DNA from: Bacteroides sp. UBA7333
GTDB lineage: Bacteria; Bacteroidota; Bacteroidia; Bacteroidales; Bacteroidaceae
Direction: 5' to 3'
NCBI GenBank assembly: GCA_002471195.1
Contig: DKPN01000047.1
Span: 62,001 to 126,000 of the forward strand
Length of the DNA stretch: 64,000 nucleotides
Position 1 is the stretch's first letter, and every line of letters begins with the position of its first letter. Below the pieces are notes generated by a model, which worked only from the letters and a program-made list of their open reading frames with translations, ran no database searches and was not told where the DNA came from. Positions 9,154 through 18,691 of this stretch are shown here, piece after piece. Position numbers and translations under genes: made by a program.

Positions 9154-10446
9154 ATGATAAGATTAAATTATTTTATATCAACAGTTTTATTGTTCACAGC
9201 CATTTCAATATCCACATATGCACAAAGTGTTGATGTAACAATAAACGATAATGGCATCGAACGCCATGAAAGTATAGACTTACCGGTAAGCATGACCTAT
9301 CCGCTTGATAGTTTATTAAACGAATGGAAAGTGAAAAACTATGTTGATCTTGGCAAAGATTGTAAAACATCAAAGGTAAATCCGTTTTTTTCTGATTCGG
9401 TGTATATTGATCGTTTATCGCGTATTCCAGCTGTAATGGAGTTGTCATACAATGAGGTTGTACGAAAATTTATCGATATGTATTCGGAGCGACTTAGAAA
9501 CCATATCTCGTTCATGTTAAGTGCCTGCAACTTCTATATCCCTATCTTCGAAGAGGCATTAGATGCATATAATTTACCCATCGAACTAAAATATTTGCCT
9601 ATTATCGAATCGGCCTTGAATCCTTCGGCTGTATCACGTGCAGGCGCATCGGGATTATGGCAGTTTATGATCAATACCGGAAAGAATTACGGCCTCGACT
9701 CAAATAGTTTGATCGATGAGCGTAGAGACCCTATTAAATCATCATGGGCAGCTGCTCGTTATTTAAAAGATCTATATGGAATATATGGCGATTGGAACTT
9801 AGTGATTGCTGCATACAATTGTGGTCCGGGCAACATAAATAAAGCAATTCGTAGAGCGAATGGCGAAACCGATTATTGGAAAATATATAATTATCTTCCG
9901 AAAGAGACAAAAGGTTATGTTCCCGCATTCATCGCGATCAACTATATGATGAATTATTATTGTGATCATAATATCTGTCCGATGGAAACCAATATTCCTG
10001 CAAGCACCGACACACTACAAATAGACCGAAAGCTTCATTTAAAACAAATTTCTGATATCTGTGGAATTGAGATGGAACAACTTCGTAGTTTAAATCCACA
10101 ATATAAAAAAGATATTATACCGGGTGATGTAAAATCGGCCACTTTACGTTTACCGTTAGAGCAAGTTAGCCTATTTATCGATAAGCAAGATACCATCTTT
10201 AATCATCGCTACGATGAGTTGTTTAAAAACCGCAAAATTGCTACCGTTCAGCAAGCCCATACTAAGAGCACTGCACACAAATCGGCTCCGGCAAAAGGAG
10301 GTTTAATAAAACATACTATCGGTAGAGGCGAAACACTAGGTACTATTGCAACGAAATACAAGGTAAGGGTGAAGGATATTCAGAGTTGGAACAATCTTTC
10401 GAGCACTCGTATTACAGCAGGCAAACAATTGAAAATATATAAATAA
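9154..10446 (+). CDS. mltD: membrane-associated lytic murein transglycosylase with LysM (MltD-like)
   Basis: An exported 430-residue enzyme that cuts the glycan strands of peptidoglycan, forming 1,6-anhydro ends. After the signal peptide (cleavage near YAQS) comes the SLT domain. The catalytic Glu152 lies in the motif P-I-I-E-S-A-L-N-P, followed by S-G-L-W-Q-F-M and the A-A-Y-N-C-G-P-G-N motif typical of family 1 transglycosylases. A single LysM repeat at about 386-430 (HTIGRGETLGTIATKY) should anchor the enzyme to the wall; E. coli MltD has more LysM repeats. It is the last gene of the parAB cluster. relA after it appears to have its own promoter. Confidence 0.9.
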   Translation: MIRLNYFISTVLLFTAISISTYAQSVDVTINDNGIERHESIDLPVSMTYPLDSLLNEWKVKNYVDLGKDCKTSKVNPFFSDSVYIDRLSRIPAVMELSYNEVVRKFIDMYSERLRNHISFMLSACNFYIPIFEEALDAYNLPIELKYLPIIESALNPSAVSRAGASGLWQFMINTGKNYGLDSNSLIDERRDPIKSSWAAARYLKDLYGIYGDWNLVIAAYNCGPGNINKAIRRANGETDYWKIYNYLPKETKGYVPAFIAINYMMNYYCDHNICPMETNIPASTDTLQIDRKLHLKQISDICGIEMEQLRSLNPQYKKDIIPGDVKSATLRLPLEQVSLFIDKQDTIFNHRYDELFKNRKIATVQQAHTKSTAHKSAPAKGGLIKHTIGRGETLGTIATKYKVRVKDIQSWNNLSSTRITAGKQLKIYK

Positions 10447-10478
10447 GGCATCTTCTTCACTTTCATGTATAATTTAAT

Positions 10479-10486
10479 TATTTTTG
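10479..10486 (+). promoter_or_regulatory. -7 element of the relA/spoT promoter
   Basis: TATTTTTG matches TAnnTTTG; no clear TTTG sits 19-21 bases upstream. A start near 10493 would leave a leader of about 20 bases. Confidence 0.4.
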
Positions 10487-10512
10487 TGATCGACCAGTTA
10501 AAGAATTAGAGT

Positions 10513-12780
10513 ATGGATAATGATATGATTCCAAAAGATACGATAGAAGAAGAAGTGATTGAAAACGCTTTTCAGTCGCTGCTTAATGATTACCTTAAAA
10601 CGAAACATCGTAAACGCGTTGAAATAATCACTAAGGCTTTTAACTTTGCCAATCAGGCGCATAAAGGAATTAAAAGACGCTCGGGCGAACCTTATATAAT
10701 GCATCCAATAGCGGTTGCCCAAATTGTATGCAACGAAATTGGATTAGGTTCGACCTCAATTTGTGCTGCATTACTACACGATGTAGTGGAAGATACAGAT
10801 TATACCGTCGAAGATATTGAAAATCTTTTCGGCCCTAAAATAGCACAAATCGTTGATGGATTAACCAAAATATCGGGTGGTATTTTCGGTGACAGAGCAT
10901 CCGAACAAGCCGAAAACTTTAAAAAGTTACTTCTTACCATGTCTTCTGACATTAGGGTAATTCTCATAAAAATTGCCGATAGACTACACAACATGCGTAC
11001 CTTAGGTTCGATGTTGCCGAATAAACAATATAAAATTGCCGGCGAAACTATCTATATATATGCACCATTGGCCAATAGACTTGGTCTTTATAAAATTAAA
11101 ACCGAACTAGAAAATCTTAGCTTCAGATACGAACATCCCGAAGAGTATAAGAGCATTGAAGAAAAACTTATTGCGACTGCAGAAGAGCGCGATAAAGTAT
11201 TCAATGAATTTACCGCTCCCATACGAGTTCAGCTAGACAACATGGGTCTTAAATATAGAATTCTTGCGCGCGTCAAATCTATCTATTCAATTTGGAATAA
11301 GATGCAAACCAAACATCTTCCATTTGAAGAAATATATGATTTATTGGCAGTGAGGGTAATATTTGAGCCACAAGATCAAGAAGAAGAGTTGAACGACTGC
11401 TTCGACATATATGTAGCCATCTCTAAAATTTACAAGCCTCATCCCGATCGACTTCGCGACTGGGTTAGTCATCCTAAAGCCAACGGTTATCAAGCGTTAC
11501 ACGTTACTTTGATGGCCAACAATGGCCAATGGATTGAAGTACAAATCAGAAGTGAAAGAATGAATGATGTGGCAGAACAAGGGTTTGCTGCTCATTGGAA
11601 ATATAAAGAAGGAGGAGGTAGCGAAGACGAAGGTGAATTGGAAAAATGGCTCAAAACCATCAAAGAGATTTTGGAAGACCCGCAGCCCGATGCCATGGAT
11701 TTTTTAGATACGATTAAGCTTAATTTGTTTGCATCCGAGATATTTGTATTTACCCCAAAAGGAGAAATAAAAACATTACCTCAAAATGCGACAGCGTTAG
11801 ACTTTGCATTCTCACTCCATACCGATATCGGCAGTCATTGTATTGGCGCCAAGGTCAACCATAAGCTTGTACCTCTTAGCCATAAACTAGAGAGTGGCGA
11901 TCAAGTTGAAATATTGACATCAAAATCACAGCGTGTACAAGCTCAATGGGAAACATTTGCAACAACAGCACGAGCCAAAACAAAAATAGCATCAATTCTT
12001 AAAAAGGAGAAAAAGAATATCCAGAAAGAGGGCGAGAGTATTCTCGAAGAATTCTTAAAAAAGATGGAGTTGGCGTTGAATAACAATGTTATTCAAAAGT
12101 TATGTAAAATGCACAACTACAAAACCGAAGACGAACTTCTTTATGCCATAGGCAGCAATGCAATTGTTCTTGGTGAGAATGATAAAAACATATTAAAAGA
12201 AAAACAAGAAGCAGGTTGGAAACGCTTACTAACTTTCTCTTTCGGCAATGGTAATGGTAAAAAAGAGAAAGACGAATCGTTGGAGGATAATCACCACGAT
12301 GAGGCAGAAAAAGAAAAAATCAACACCAAAAAAATTCTAAAGCTTACTGAAGATAATTTACAAAAAAAATATATTATGGCCGACTGTTGTCATCCCATTC
12401 CGGGTGATGATGTATTAGGTTATATCGATGAAAATGATAAAGTCATCATCCACAAGCGTCAATGCCCTATTGCTGCAAAACTAAAGTCAAGCTATGGCAA
12501 CCGCATTATTGCCACTGAGTGGGATACACATAAAATATTATCCTTCTTAGTATACATACATATAAAAGGCATTGATGCGATAGGTATTTTAAATGAGGTA
12601 ACCCAAGTTATTTCGGGACAGCTCAATGTAAATATCCGTAAGATAAACCTAGAAACAGAGGATGGTATTTTTGAAGGAAAGTTTCAATTGTGGGTACACG
12701 ATGTAAGTGACGTAAAAGCCATTTGTGATAATCTTCGCAAGATAGATAATATAAAAGAGGTAAATAGAGTGGAGTCTTAA
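10513..12780 (+). CDS. relA: bifunctional (p)ppGpp synthetase/hydrolase (RelA/SpoT, Rel)
   Basis: This 755-residue long RSH protein makes and degrades the alarmone (p)ppGpp. The hydrolase HD domain looks intact: His64, H89-D90 and the E-D pair at about 93-94 (LLHDVVEDTDY). The synthetase domain has R-L-R-D-W-V-S-H-P-K-A-N-G-Y-Q-A-L-H, then V-Q-I-R-S with H-W-K-Y-K. A TGS domain follows at about 405-465 (EIFVFTPKG), then a zinc-finger-like C-C-H-P-I-P-G-D region near 630, and an ACT domain at the C-terminus (IGILNEVTQVIS). Both activities are therefore expected. The gene ends overlapping the convergent merR-type gene by four bases, with no terminator between them. Confidence 0.95.
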   Translation: MDNDMIPKDTIEEEVIENAFQSLLNDYLKTKHRKRVEIITKAFNFANQAHKGIKRRSGEPYIMHPIAVAQIVCNEIGLGSTSICAALLHDVVEDTDYTVEDIENLFGPKIAQIVDGLTKISGGIFGDRASEQAENFKKLLLTMSSDIRVILIKIADRLHNMRTLGSMLPNKQYKIAGETIYIYAPLANRLGLYKIKTELENLSFRYEHPEEYKSIEEKLIATAEERDKVFNEFTAPIRVQLDNMGLKYRILARVKSIYSIWNKMQTKHLPFEEIYDLLAVRVIFEPQDQEEELNDCFDIYVAISKIYKPHPDRLRDWVSHPKANGYQALHVTLMANNGQWIEVQIRSERMNDVAEQGFAAHWKYKEGGGSEDEGELEKWLKTIKEILEDPQPDAMDFLDTIKLNLFASEIFVFTPKGEIKTLPQNATALDFAFSLHTDIGSHCIGAKVNHKLVPLSHKLESGDQVEILTSKSQRVQAQWETFATTARAKTKIASILKKEKKNIQKEGESILEEFLKKMELALNNNVIQKLCKMHNYKTEDELLYAIGSNAIVLGENDKNILKEKQEAGWKRLLTFSFGNGNGKKEKDESLEDNHHDEAEKEKINTKKILKLTEDNLQKKYIMADCCHPIPGDDVLGYIDENDKVIIHKRQCPIAAKLKSSYGNRIIATEWDTHKILSFLVYIHIKGIDAIGILNEVTQVISGQLNVNIRKINLETEDGIFEGKFQLWVHDVSDVKAICDNLRKIDNIKEVNRVES

Positions 12781-13157
12781 AGAATAGAAGACTCCCTTTT
12801 TTCATCCGTATCAGGAATTTCGTCTAAGCCCTTTCGAATTCGTTTCAGTTCTTCACGAATGCGTTTTAGGCGTGTAGCGATATCATAATTTTTGCGTACC
12901 GATTTTCTTTCATTCTCCAATCGTTGTCGAGCTCCCGGAATTGTCATCCCCTTCTCCTTTATTAGATAATAGATCAGTTTTATCAAATCAATATCCTCTT
13001 TTTGATACTTACGCACACCACGAGCATTGGTTTTAGGAGATATCTGCGGAAATTCTTTTTCCCAAAAGCGTAGCAGCGATTGATTGACATTAAACATCTC
13101 TGCCACTTCAGCAATATTATAATATATCTTGCCCGATTTATCGTTGTCTGTTTCCAT
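12777..13157 (-). CDS. MerR-family transcriptional regulator
   Basis: A small DNA-binding protein of about 126 residues. The winged helix of the MerR type is clear: Y-Y-N-I-A-E-V-A-E-M-F-N-V-N-Q-S-L-L-R-F-W-E-K-E-F, then R-G-V-R-K-Y-Q-K-E-D-I. The C-terminal part is a charged coiled-coil helix for dimerisation. No cysteine pattern for metal sensing is visible, so the effector is unknown. I choose ATG 13157, four bases after the stop of the M23 peptidase gene; an upstream ATG at 13181 would add eight residues and overlap that gene by 20 bases. It is probably co-transcribed with the peptidase. In many Bacteroidales such a MerR protein sits beside an M23 peptidase and alaS. Confidence 0.85.
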   Translation of the reverse strand: METDNDKSGKIYYNIAEVAEMFNVNQSLLRFWEKEFPQISPKTNARGVRKYQKEDIDLIKLIYYLIKEKGMTIPGARQRLENERKSVRKNYDIATRLKRIREELKRIRKGLDEIPDTDEKRESSIL

Positions 13158-13161
13158 AGCT

Positions 13162-14130
13162 TTAATCGAATACTTTACCATGATTTGCAGCCAGTTGAAT
13201 CATCTTATCATAATCTTCAGCAGCTAAATCCATAAAATAATAGTTTACAGGGTTCACCGGTTTATCCTTCAAATGCACTTCATAATGTAAATGTGGTCCG
13301 GTACTTTTCCCTGTACTGCCCACTCCACCAATCACTTCACCACGCACTACCTTTTTGCCCGGCTTGGTTTTAATATCCTTTAAGTGAGCATACATTGTTT
13401 TGTAGCCAAATCCATGATCCACAATTACAGTATTACCATATTCACTCATCCATCCGGTTTTTACCACCACACCATCTCCTGTTACATATACATCGGTTCC
13501 TGGACTTGCCGAAAAATCCATTCCCGCATGAAACTTCTTTGTACCATATATTGGGTCGATACGCGTACCATAACCCGATGCTGTTTTCTTTAAGTCTTTA
13601 TTTGAAATCGGTTGAATGGCAGGAATCGACTTTAACATTACGTCCTGATTCTTCACCATATCAAGCACATCATCGAATGATTTTGACTGAATGTATAGTT
13701 GCTTATTAAGCAAGTCCATCTTTTGAGTCGTATTTACCACTAAATTAGCACTTGCCATATCCATTAACTGTTCATATCGATTCGTGCCTCCATACCCGGC
13801 TTTTCGAATATCGCTCGAAATAGGTTCGGCCTGAAAAATGGTACGATACAAGTTGTCATCGCGCAATTGAATGTCTTCGAGCACCCCTAAAGCATCGTCA
13901 AGGCGTTTAGACAATACATTATACTGTGCCAACAACTTACTATTTTCAGAGCGAAGTTGCTTTTCAGAGGGCGATCCGAATATCAATATCAGGATAATAA
14001 AACTACCTGCTCCCAAGCCCATACCAATAAACAACTGGCGTAAAATACCCTTTACACGTTCTTTTACGGTAGGATAAACTTTTTCGTAAGCTTGAGTACG
14101 AGGATTATAAATGTAGTAAACTTTACGCAT
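13162..14130 (-). CDS. M23-family (LytM-type) cell-wall metallopeptidase
   Basis: A 322-residue inner-membrane-anchored peptidase that should cut peptide cross-links of murein in the periplasm. A cytosolic stretch of about 34 residues is followed by one membrane helix (about 35-53), a coiled-coil segment to about 170, and the LytM domain. Zinc ligands are visible: His201 and the Asp of H-A-G-M-D, and H-L-H-Y-E near residue 281, with another His in Y-A-H-L near 249. All catalytic residues are present, so this is an active-type enzyme rather than an EnvC-like regulator. It is divergent from alaS and leads the two-gene minus-strand unit with the MerR gene. Confidence 0.9.
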   Translation of the reverse strand: MRKVYYIYNPRTQAYEKVYPTVKERVKGILRQLFIGMGLGAGSFIILILIFGSPSEKQLRSENSKLLAQYNVLSKRLDDALGVLEDIQLRDDNLYRTIFQAEPISSDIRKAGYGGTNRYEQLMDMASANLVVNTTQKMDLLNKQLYIQSKSFDDVLDMVKNQDVMLKSIPAIQPISNKDLKKTASGYGTRIDPIYGTKKFHAGMDFSASPGTDVYVTGDGVVVKTGWMSEYGNTVIVDHGFGYKTMYAHLKDIKTKPGKKVVRGEVIGGVGSTGKSTGPHLHYEVHLKDKPVNPVNYYFMDLAAEDYDKMIQLAANHGKVFD

Positions 14131-14159
14131 CTTAGCAATTATTTCAGATAATGATACGA

Positions 14160-14187
14160 CAAAAATAATAAAAACAAGCTATCTTTG
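14160..14187. promoter_or_regulatory. divergent promoter region between M23 peptidase and alaS
   Basis: The minus strand has TATTTTTG (bases 14167 to 14160) for the peptidase gene and the plus strand has TATCTTTG at 14180-14187 for alaS. The two -7 elements are only 12 bases apart, so the two promoters must overlap and may compete. Neither has a clear TTTG at -33. Confidence 0.5.
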
Positions 14188-14233
14188 CACCGCTTTTTTA
14201 TGAATATTAACCTCAACAATAGATATATAAGTT

Positions 14234-16852
14234 ATGTTGACTGCAAAACAAACTAGAGATTCATTTAAGAATTTCTTCGAATCGAAAGGACATCAAATTG
14301 TTCCTTCGGCTCCAATGGTAATCAAAGACGATCCTACCTTGATGTTTACTAACGCAGGGATGAATCAATTTAAAGATATTATTTTAGGTAACCAACCTAT
14401 TAAATACCCACGTGTTGCCGATTCTCAAAAGTGTCTTCGTGTTAGCGGAAAACACAATGACCTTGAAGAGGTAGGACACGATACTTATCATCATACCATG
14501 TTCGAAATGCTAGGAAACTGGTCGTTTGGCGACTACTTCAAGAAAGAAGCTATCGAATGGGCATGGGAATATTTGGTAGATGTATTAAAACTCGACCCAT
14601 CGCGCATGTATGCAACTGTATTCGAAGGTAGCCCTGAAGAGGGTTTACAGCGTGATGATGAAGCCGCATCCTACTGGGAAAAATTCTTACCGGCCGATCA
14701 TATCATCAATGGTAATAAAAAAGATAACTTCTGGGAAATGGGTGATACAGGTCCTTGTGGTCCATGTTCAGAGATACATATCGACCTTCGTACCAACGAA
14801 GAGCGTGCAGCTACCTCAGGACGCGATTTAGTAAACCACGATCATCCCCAAGTCATCGAGATTTGGAATCTTGTATTTATGCAATACAACCGCAAAGCTG
14901 ATGGCAGCTTAGATGGACTACCTGCAAAAGTAATCGACACAGGTATGGGATTCGAGCGCCTTTGTATGGCACTTCAAGGCAAAACATCCAACTATGACAC
15001 AGATGTATTCCAACCCTTGATCAAAGCCATTGCTCAGCTTTCGAATACAGAATATGGCAAAGATAAGCAACAAGACATCGCAATGCGTGTGATTGCCGAC
15101 CACATTCGTACTATCGCATTCTCTATCACCGACGGCCAATTGCCATCGAATGCAAAAGCTGGCTACGTGATTCGTCGTATCTTACGCCGTGCAGTACGCT
15201 ACGGATACACTTTCTTAGGTCAAAAAAGTGCCTTCATGTATAAGTTGATTCCTACCCTTATCGAAAGTATGGGCGATGCTTACCCTGAGTTGATTGCACA
15301 AAAAGGCTTGATCGAAAAAGTAATCAAAGAAGAAGAAGAATCATTTTTACGTACATTAGAAACTGGTATTCGTTTGTTAGACAAAACGATGACAGATACT
15401 AAAGCGGCAGGCAAAACCGAAATTAGTGGTAAAGATGCCTTTACGCTATACGATACATTCGGTTTTCCATTAGACTTAACAGAACTGATTCTTCGCGAAA
15501 ACGAAATGACCGTGAATATCGATGAGTTCAATGCCGAAATGGAACAACAAAAACAACGTGCTCGCAATGCTGCCGCAGTAGAAACCGGCGACTGGATTGT
15601 ACTAAAAGAAGGCACTACCGAGTTTGTTGGTTACGACTTTACCGAATACGAGACATCAATTCTTCGTTATCGCCAAGTAAAACAAAAAAACCAAACATAC
15701 TACCAAATCGTATTAGACTACACTCCATTCTATGCCGAAAGCGGAGGTCAGGTAGGCGATAGCGGTGTTTTAGTAAGTGAGTTCGAAACAATCGATATCA
15801 TCGATACCAAAAAAGAGAACAACTTACCAATCCATATTGCAGCTAAAATGCCTGAGCACCTAGATGCATCGATGATGGCTTGTGTCGACACCGAAAAACG
15901 TGCGGCTTGCGCTGCCAATCACTCGGCTACTCACTTGTTGGATGCAGCCTTGCGCGAAGTGTTAGGCGAACATGTAGAACAAAAAGGTTCATTAGTGGGT
16001 CCCGAATCATTGCGTTTCGACTTCTCTCACTTCCAAAAAGTAACTGATGCCGAAATTCGTCAAGTAGAACATATCGTGAATGCTAAGATTCGCGAAAACA
16101 TAGCCCTACAAGAATATCGCAGCATTCCGATCGACGAAGCAAAAGAGTTGGGTGCAATTGCCCTATTCGGCGAAAAGTATGGCGACCAAGTTCGTGTTAT
16201 TCAATTCGGATCATCGATTGAGTTCTGTGGAGGTACACACGTAAAGGCAACCGGTAGTATCGGTATGTTGAAAATTGTATCCGAAAGTTCGGTAGCAGCT
16301 GGCGTTCGTCGTATCGAAGCCTATACAGGTGGTAAAGTAGAAGAGTTGATGGACACCGTACAAGACACCCTTACCGAATTGAAAGCCTTGTTCAACAATG
16401 TGCCCGATTTAGGTATTGCTGTTCGTAAATTCATCGACGAGAATACAGACCTTAAGAAACAAGTTGAAAGCTTCATGAAAGAAAAAGAGGCCATCATCAA
16501 AGATCGCCTTCTTAAAAACATCGAAGATATCAATGGCATTAAAGTTATCAAATTCTGTGCTCCGATGCCGGCAGAGGCAGTGAAGAACATTGCCTTCCAG
16601 TTGCGTGGAGAAATCACAGAAAATCTATTCTTTGTTGCCGGAACCGAAGATCATAACAAACCAATGCTAACAGTCATGATTAGCGACAATCTTGTTGCCG
16701 GTGGTTTGAAAGCCGGAAATTTGGTAAAAGAAGCAGCTAAGTTGATTAAAGGTGGCGGTGGTGGCCAACCTCATTTTGCTACAGCAGGTGGTAAAGATGT
16801 AGATGGTTTAGGTGCAGCTGTCGAAAAAGTATTAGAGCTAGCCGGTATTTAA
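14234..16852 (+). CDS. alaS: alanyl-tRNA synthetase
   Basis: An 872-residue class II synthetase that charges tRNA-Ala, full length for the family. It starts with the catalytic core ([11 protein letters not shown], then the [15 protein letters not shown] motif). The editing domain carries the zinc motifs N-H-S-A-T-H near residue 561 and C-G-G-T-H near 664. The C-terminal glycine-rich [14 protein letters not shown] module completes the C-Ala domain. It has its own promoter and terminator and reads as a single-gene unit. Confidence 0.98.
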   Translation: MLTAKQTRDSFKNFFESKGHQIVPSAPMVIKDDPTLMFTNAGMNQFKDIILGNQPIKYPRVADSQKCLRVSGKHNDLEEVGHDTYHHTMFEMLGNWSFGDYFKKEAIEWAWEYLVDVLKLDPSRMYATVFEGSPEEGLQRDDEAASYWEKFLPADHIINGNKKDNFWEMGDTGPCGPCSEIHIDLRTNEERAATSGRDLVNHDHPQVIEIWNLVFMQYNRKADGSLDGLPAKVIDTGMGFERLCMALQGKTSNYDTDVFQPLIKAIAQLSNTEYGKDKQQDIAMRVIADHIRTIAFSITDGQLPSNAKAGYVIRRILRRAVRYGYTFLGQKSAFMYKLIPTLIESMGDAYPELIAQKGLIEKVIKEEEESFLRTLETGIRLLDKTMTDTKAAGKTEISGKDAFTLYDTFGFPLDLTELILRENEMTVNIDEFNAEMEQQKQRARNAAAVETGDWIVLKEGTTEFVGYDFTEYETSILRYRQVKQKNQTYYQIVLDYTPFYAESGGQVGDSGVLVSEFETIDIIDTKKENNLPIHIAAKMPEHLDASMMACVDTEKRAACAANHSATHLLDAALREVLGEHVEQKGSLVGPESLRFDFSHFQKVTDAEIRQVEHIVNAKIRENIALQEYRSIPIDEAKELGAIALFGEKYGDQVRVIQFGSSIEFCGGTHVKATGSIGMLKIVSESSVAAGVRRIEAYTGGKVEELMDTVQDTLTELKALFNNVPDLGIAVRKFIDENTDLKKQVESFMKEKEAIIKDRLLKNIEDINGIKVIKFCAPMPAEAVKNIAFQLRGEITENLFFVAGTEDHNKPMLTVMISDNLVAGGLKAGNLVKEAAKLIKGGGGGQPHFATAGGKDVDGLGAAVEKVLELAGI

Positions 16853-16875
16853 TATCACGACTTTATATAAAAGAG

Positions 16876-16907
16876 AGGTGTCTCATTGATTTGAGACACC
16901 TTTTTTA
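16876..16907 (+). terminator. terminator of alaS
   Basis: AGGTGTCTCA pairs with TGAGACACCT over a short loop and is followed by six T, 23 bases after the alaS stop. Confidence 0.9.
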
Positions 16908-16985
16908 TATCCATATATATCAACACAATAATAATAAAAGCGTGGTTTCGTCGAATAGAATAGATACAGAGTGGCTCGTTTATTA

Positions 16986-16993
16986 TATCTTTG
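16986..16993 (+). promoter_or_regulatory. -7 element of the lysO pair
   Basis: TATCTTTG matches TAnnTTTG; no good -33 box. A start near 17000 would leave a leader of about 14 bases. Confidence 0.4.
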
Positions 16994-17013
16994 CAGTCTA
17001 AATACAATTCAAC

Positions 17014-17295
17014 ATGTTCGTTATAGTGGGAATTATGCTAACAGGTGTTTTAACAGGCTACCTGTTTCGCAAAAAAAACTTTTCGTGGATACAACGCCTT
17101 ATTACTGTATTCATATGGATACTTCTTTTTCTATTGGGAGTCGATGTCGGTTTAAACCCCATCATCATCAACAACATTCACACATTGGGTCTCGAAGCAG
17201 TCTACATTACAGTAGCGGCATGCTTGGGTAGTGCTGTATTCGCATCACTCCTATGGAAATTTGCAAATAAAAATAACAAAAACTCTGATTCATGA
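17014..17295 (+). CDS. lysO: LysO-type lysine exporter, N-terminal half-protein
   Basis: A 93-residue membrane protein with three hydrophobic stretches (about 2-16, 27-43, 56-78). It matches the N-terminal DUF340 part of LysO (YbjE), the inner-membrane exporter of L-lysine, including the D-V-G-L-N-P signature after the second helix. In E. coli LysO is one chain of about 300 residues; here the sum with the next gene (93 + 199) gives the same size. The two frames overlap by ATGA at 17292-17295, which is a normal coupled gene junction rather than a sequencing frameshift. The two products presumably assemble in the membrane. Confidence 0.8.
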   Translation: MFVIVGIMLTGVLTGYLFRKKNFSWIQRLITVFIWILLFLLGVDVGLNPIIINNIHTLGLEAVYITVAACLGSAVFASLLWKFANKNNKNSDS

Positions 17296-17891
17296 AAGGG
17301 AGTATTATCATCGTTTCCTTCTTTATTGTAGGCACTATATTGGGCCTTTACGGGTTGATACCCTCTTTTATCCTCGAAAGCAATCTCAGCTATTATGCCT
17401 TATGCGGACTTATGTTTTGCGTAGGAATCAGCATTGGATGCAATCCTTCTACCATCAAAAACTTCAAAACGCTCGATCCTCGCATCGCCTTATTGCCGCT
17501 AATGACAATTGTGGGCACATTGTTCGGATGCATAGTTGCATGTATTTTTACCGGTCGTCCATTTGCCGATTATCTAGCCATAGGTTCAGGTTTTGGATAT
17601 TACTCTTTGTCGAGCATTTTTATCACCGAATATAAAGGTGCCGAACTAGGAACCATTGCACTGCTTTCGAATATAACGAGAGAGATTATAGCATTACTAT
17701 CCGCTCCTTTTTTAGTTAAATACTTCGGAAAATTAGCACCAATCTCCGTAGGTGGTGCCACCACTATGGACACAACACTCCCAATCATCACCCAATATTC
17801 GGGGCAACAATTTGTCATCACCTCCATCTATCATGGTTTTCTTGTTGATTTAAGTGTACCGTTTTTAGTATCATTTTTCTGCTCATTATGA
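17292..17891 (+). CDS. lysO: LysO-type lysine exporter, C-terminal half-protein
   Basis: A 199-residue protein with about six membrane helices, matching the C-terminal part of LysO. The family signatures are visible: M-F-C-V-G-I-S-I-G, the G-S-G-F-G-Y-Y-S-L-S-S segment and N-I-T-R-E-I. The last is close to the pattern around the conserved acidic residue needed for transport in E. coli LysO. Translation is coupled to the N-terminal half by an ATGA overlap. No lysine riboswitch is seen upstream, since the leader is too short. Confidence 0.8.
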   Translation: MKGSIIIVSFFIVGTILGLYGLIPSFILESNLSYYALCGLMFCVGISIGCNPSTIKNFKTLDPRIALLPLMTIVGTLFGCIVACIFTGRPFADYLAIGSGFGYYSLSSIFITEYKGAELGTIALLSNITREIIALLSAPFLVKYFGKLAPISVGGATTMDTTLPIITQYSGQQFVITSIYHGFLVDLSVPFLVSFFCSL

Positions 17892-18026
17892 TAGATAGAT
17901 TACATTTTGGTTACATAATTTGTTAAATTCTGTCATTTACAATCCAACTCATAAAGCTATTTTGAAAAAGATGTTATAAAACACATAAATGACATGCCTT
18001 TATTTTTATGCTAAAGAACATATTTC

Positions 18027-18034
18027 TATCTTTG
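18027..18034 (+). promoter_or_regulatory. -7 element before the small secreted protein
   Basis: TATCTTTG matches the consensus; TTTT at 18003-18006 could serve as a poor -33 box with a 20-base spacer. The leader would be about 90 bases, long for this window. Confidence 0.45.
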
Positions 18035-18130
18035 TATCGGTAAAAGGATACTATTAAACGGGATAACCTTTTTAATAGGTATTAGATTTTAGGATTAGTT
18101 TTTTAGGTAACAAATTTAAAAGTAGGTATT

Positions 18131-18487
18131 ATGAGAAAATTAGGATTAACATTGGTGGCAATATTTTGCCTAGCTGCTACGTCTTTTGCAGCACAAAATC
18201 AACCTACAGTTGCAAAATGGGAAAGTAACATTAATGTAAGCAAATTAGGACAATTCTTAAACCTTACATCGTTGCAAAACGAAGAAGTAGCCAACATTAC
18301 TGAGTTCTTTAACGAACAAATGGTAAAAGCAACTTCTACAAAAAAGAATCAAGATGCTAAATTGCACACAGCGGTTTATGGTAACTTGAAATTAATGAAG
18401 CAAACATTGACAAAAGAACAATACTCTAAGTATGTTAAGTTGATGAACGCTACACTTAAAAACAGAGGAATTGAATTAACAAGATAA
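18131..18487 (+). CDS. small exported protein of unknown function
   Basis: A 118-residue protein with a clear signal peptide (LTLVAIFCLAATSFAAQN). The mature part of about 97 residues is charged and helical, with a Leu-Thr-rich segment (FLNLTSLQNEEVANITEFFNE) and a basic second half. This recalls small periplasmic helical proteins such as the CpxP/Spy group, but no LTxxQ motif pair is clear, so I leave the function open. It is a single-gene unit with its own promoter and terminator. An abundant envelope protein is a fair guess from that arrangement. Confidence 0.75.
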   Translation: MRKLGLTLVAIFCLAATSFAAQNQPTVAKWESNINVSKLGQFLNLTSLQNEEVANITEFFNEQMVKATSTKKNQDAKLHTAVYGNLKLMKQTLTKEQYSKYVKLMNATLKNRGIELTR

Positions 18488-18507
18488 TTCAATTCCCCAA
18501 AAATTGT

Positions 18508-18542
18508 CCGAGGTGTTAATAAAGATATTAACGCCTTTTTTG
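18508..18542 (+). terminator. terminator of the small secreted protein gene
   Basis: GGTGTTAATA (18511-18520) pairs with TATTAACGCC (18525-18534), one G-U pair, four-base loop, then six T. Confidence 0.85.
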
Positions 18543-18691
18543 TGCTCCATACCCAAGGTTTCACTCATCACAAATAGCCGACTATACCCTCTTTATCCTC
18601 ATTAGCTACAGCCTTCTGCCCTCTATATCATTCAAACAACAATCATAACATATTGATTTCGCGCATGCGATATTAAAAGAACAAAGCCAAT

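Noticed and set aside
15280..15615. Minus-strand frame of 111 residues inside alaS
   Set aside because: It is antisense to the conserved alanyl-tRNA synthetase core; there is no independent support.
17285..17300. Frameshift in a single lysO gene
   Set aside because: The junction is a clean ATGA stop/start overlap and both halves have natural boundaries between helices, so two genes are more likely than an error.
17231..17635. 134-residue plus-strand frame across the lysO junction
   Set aside because: It overlaps both lysO halves in another frame; its product is rich in His, Tyr and Arg without any pattern, while the lysO frames match a known family.
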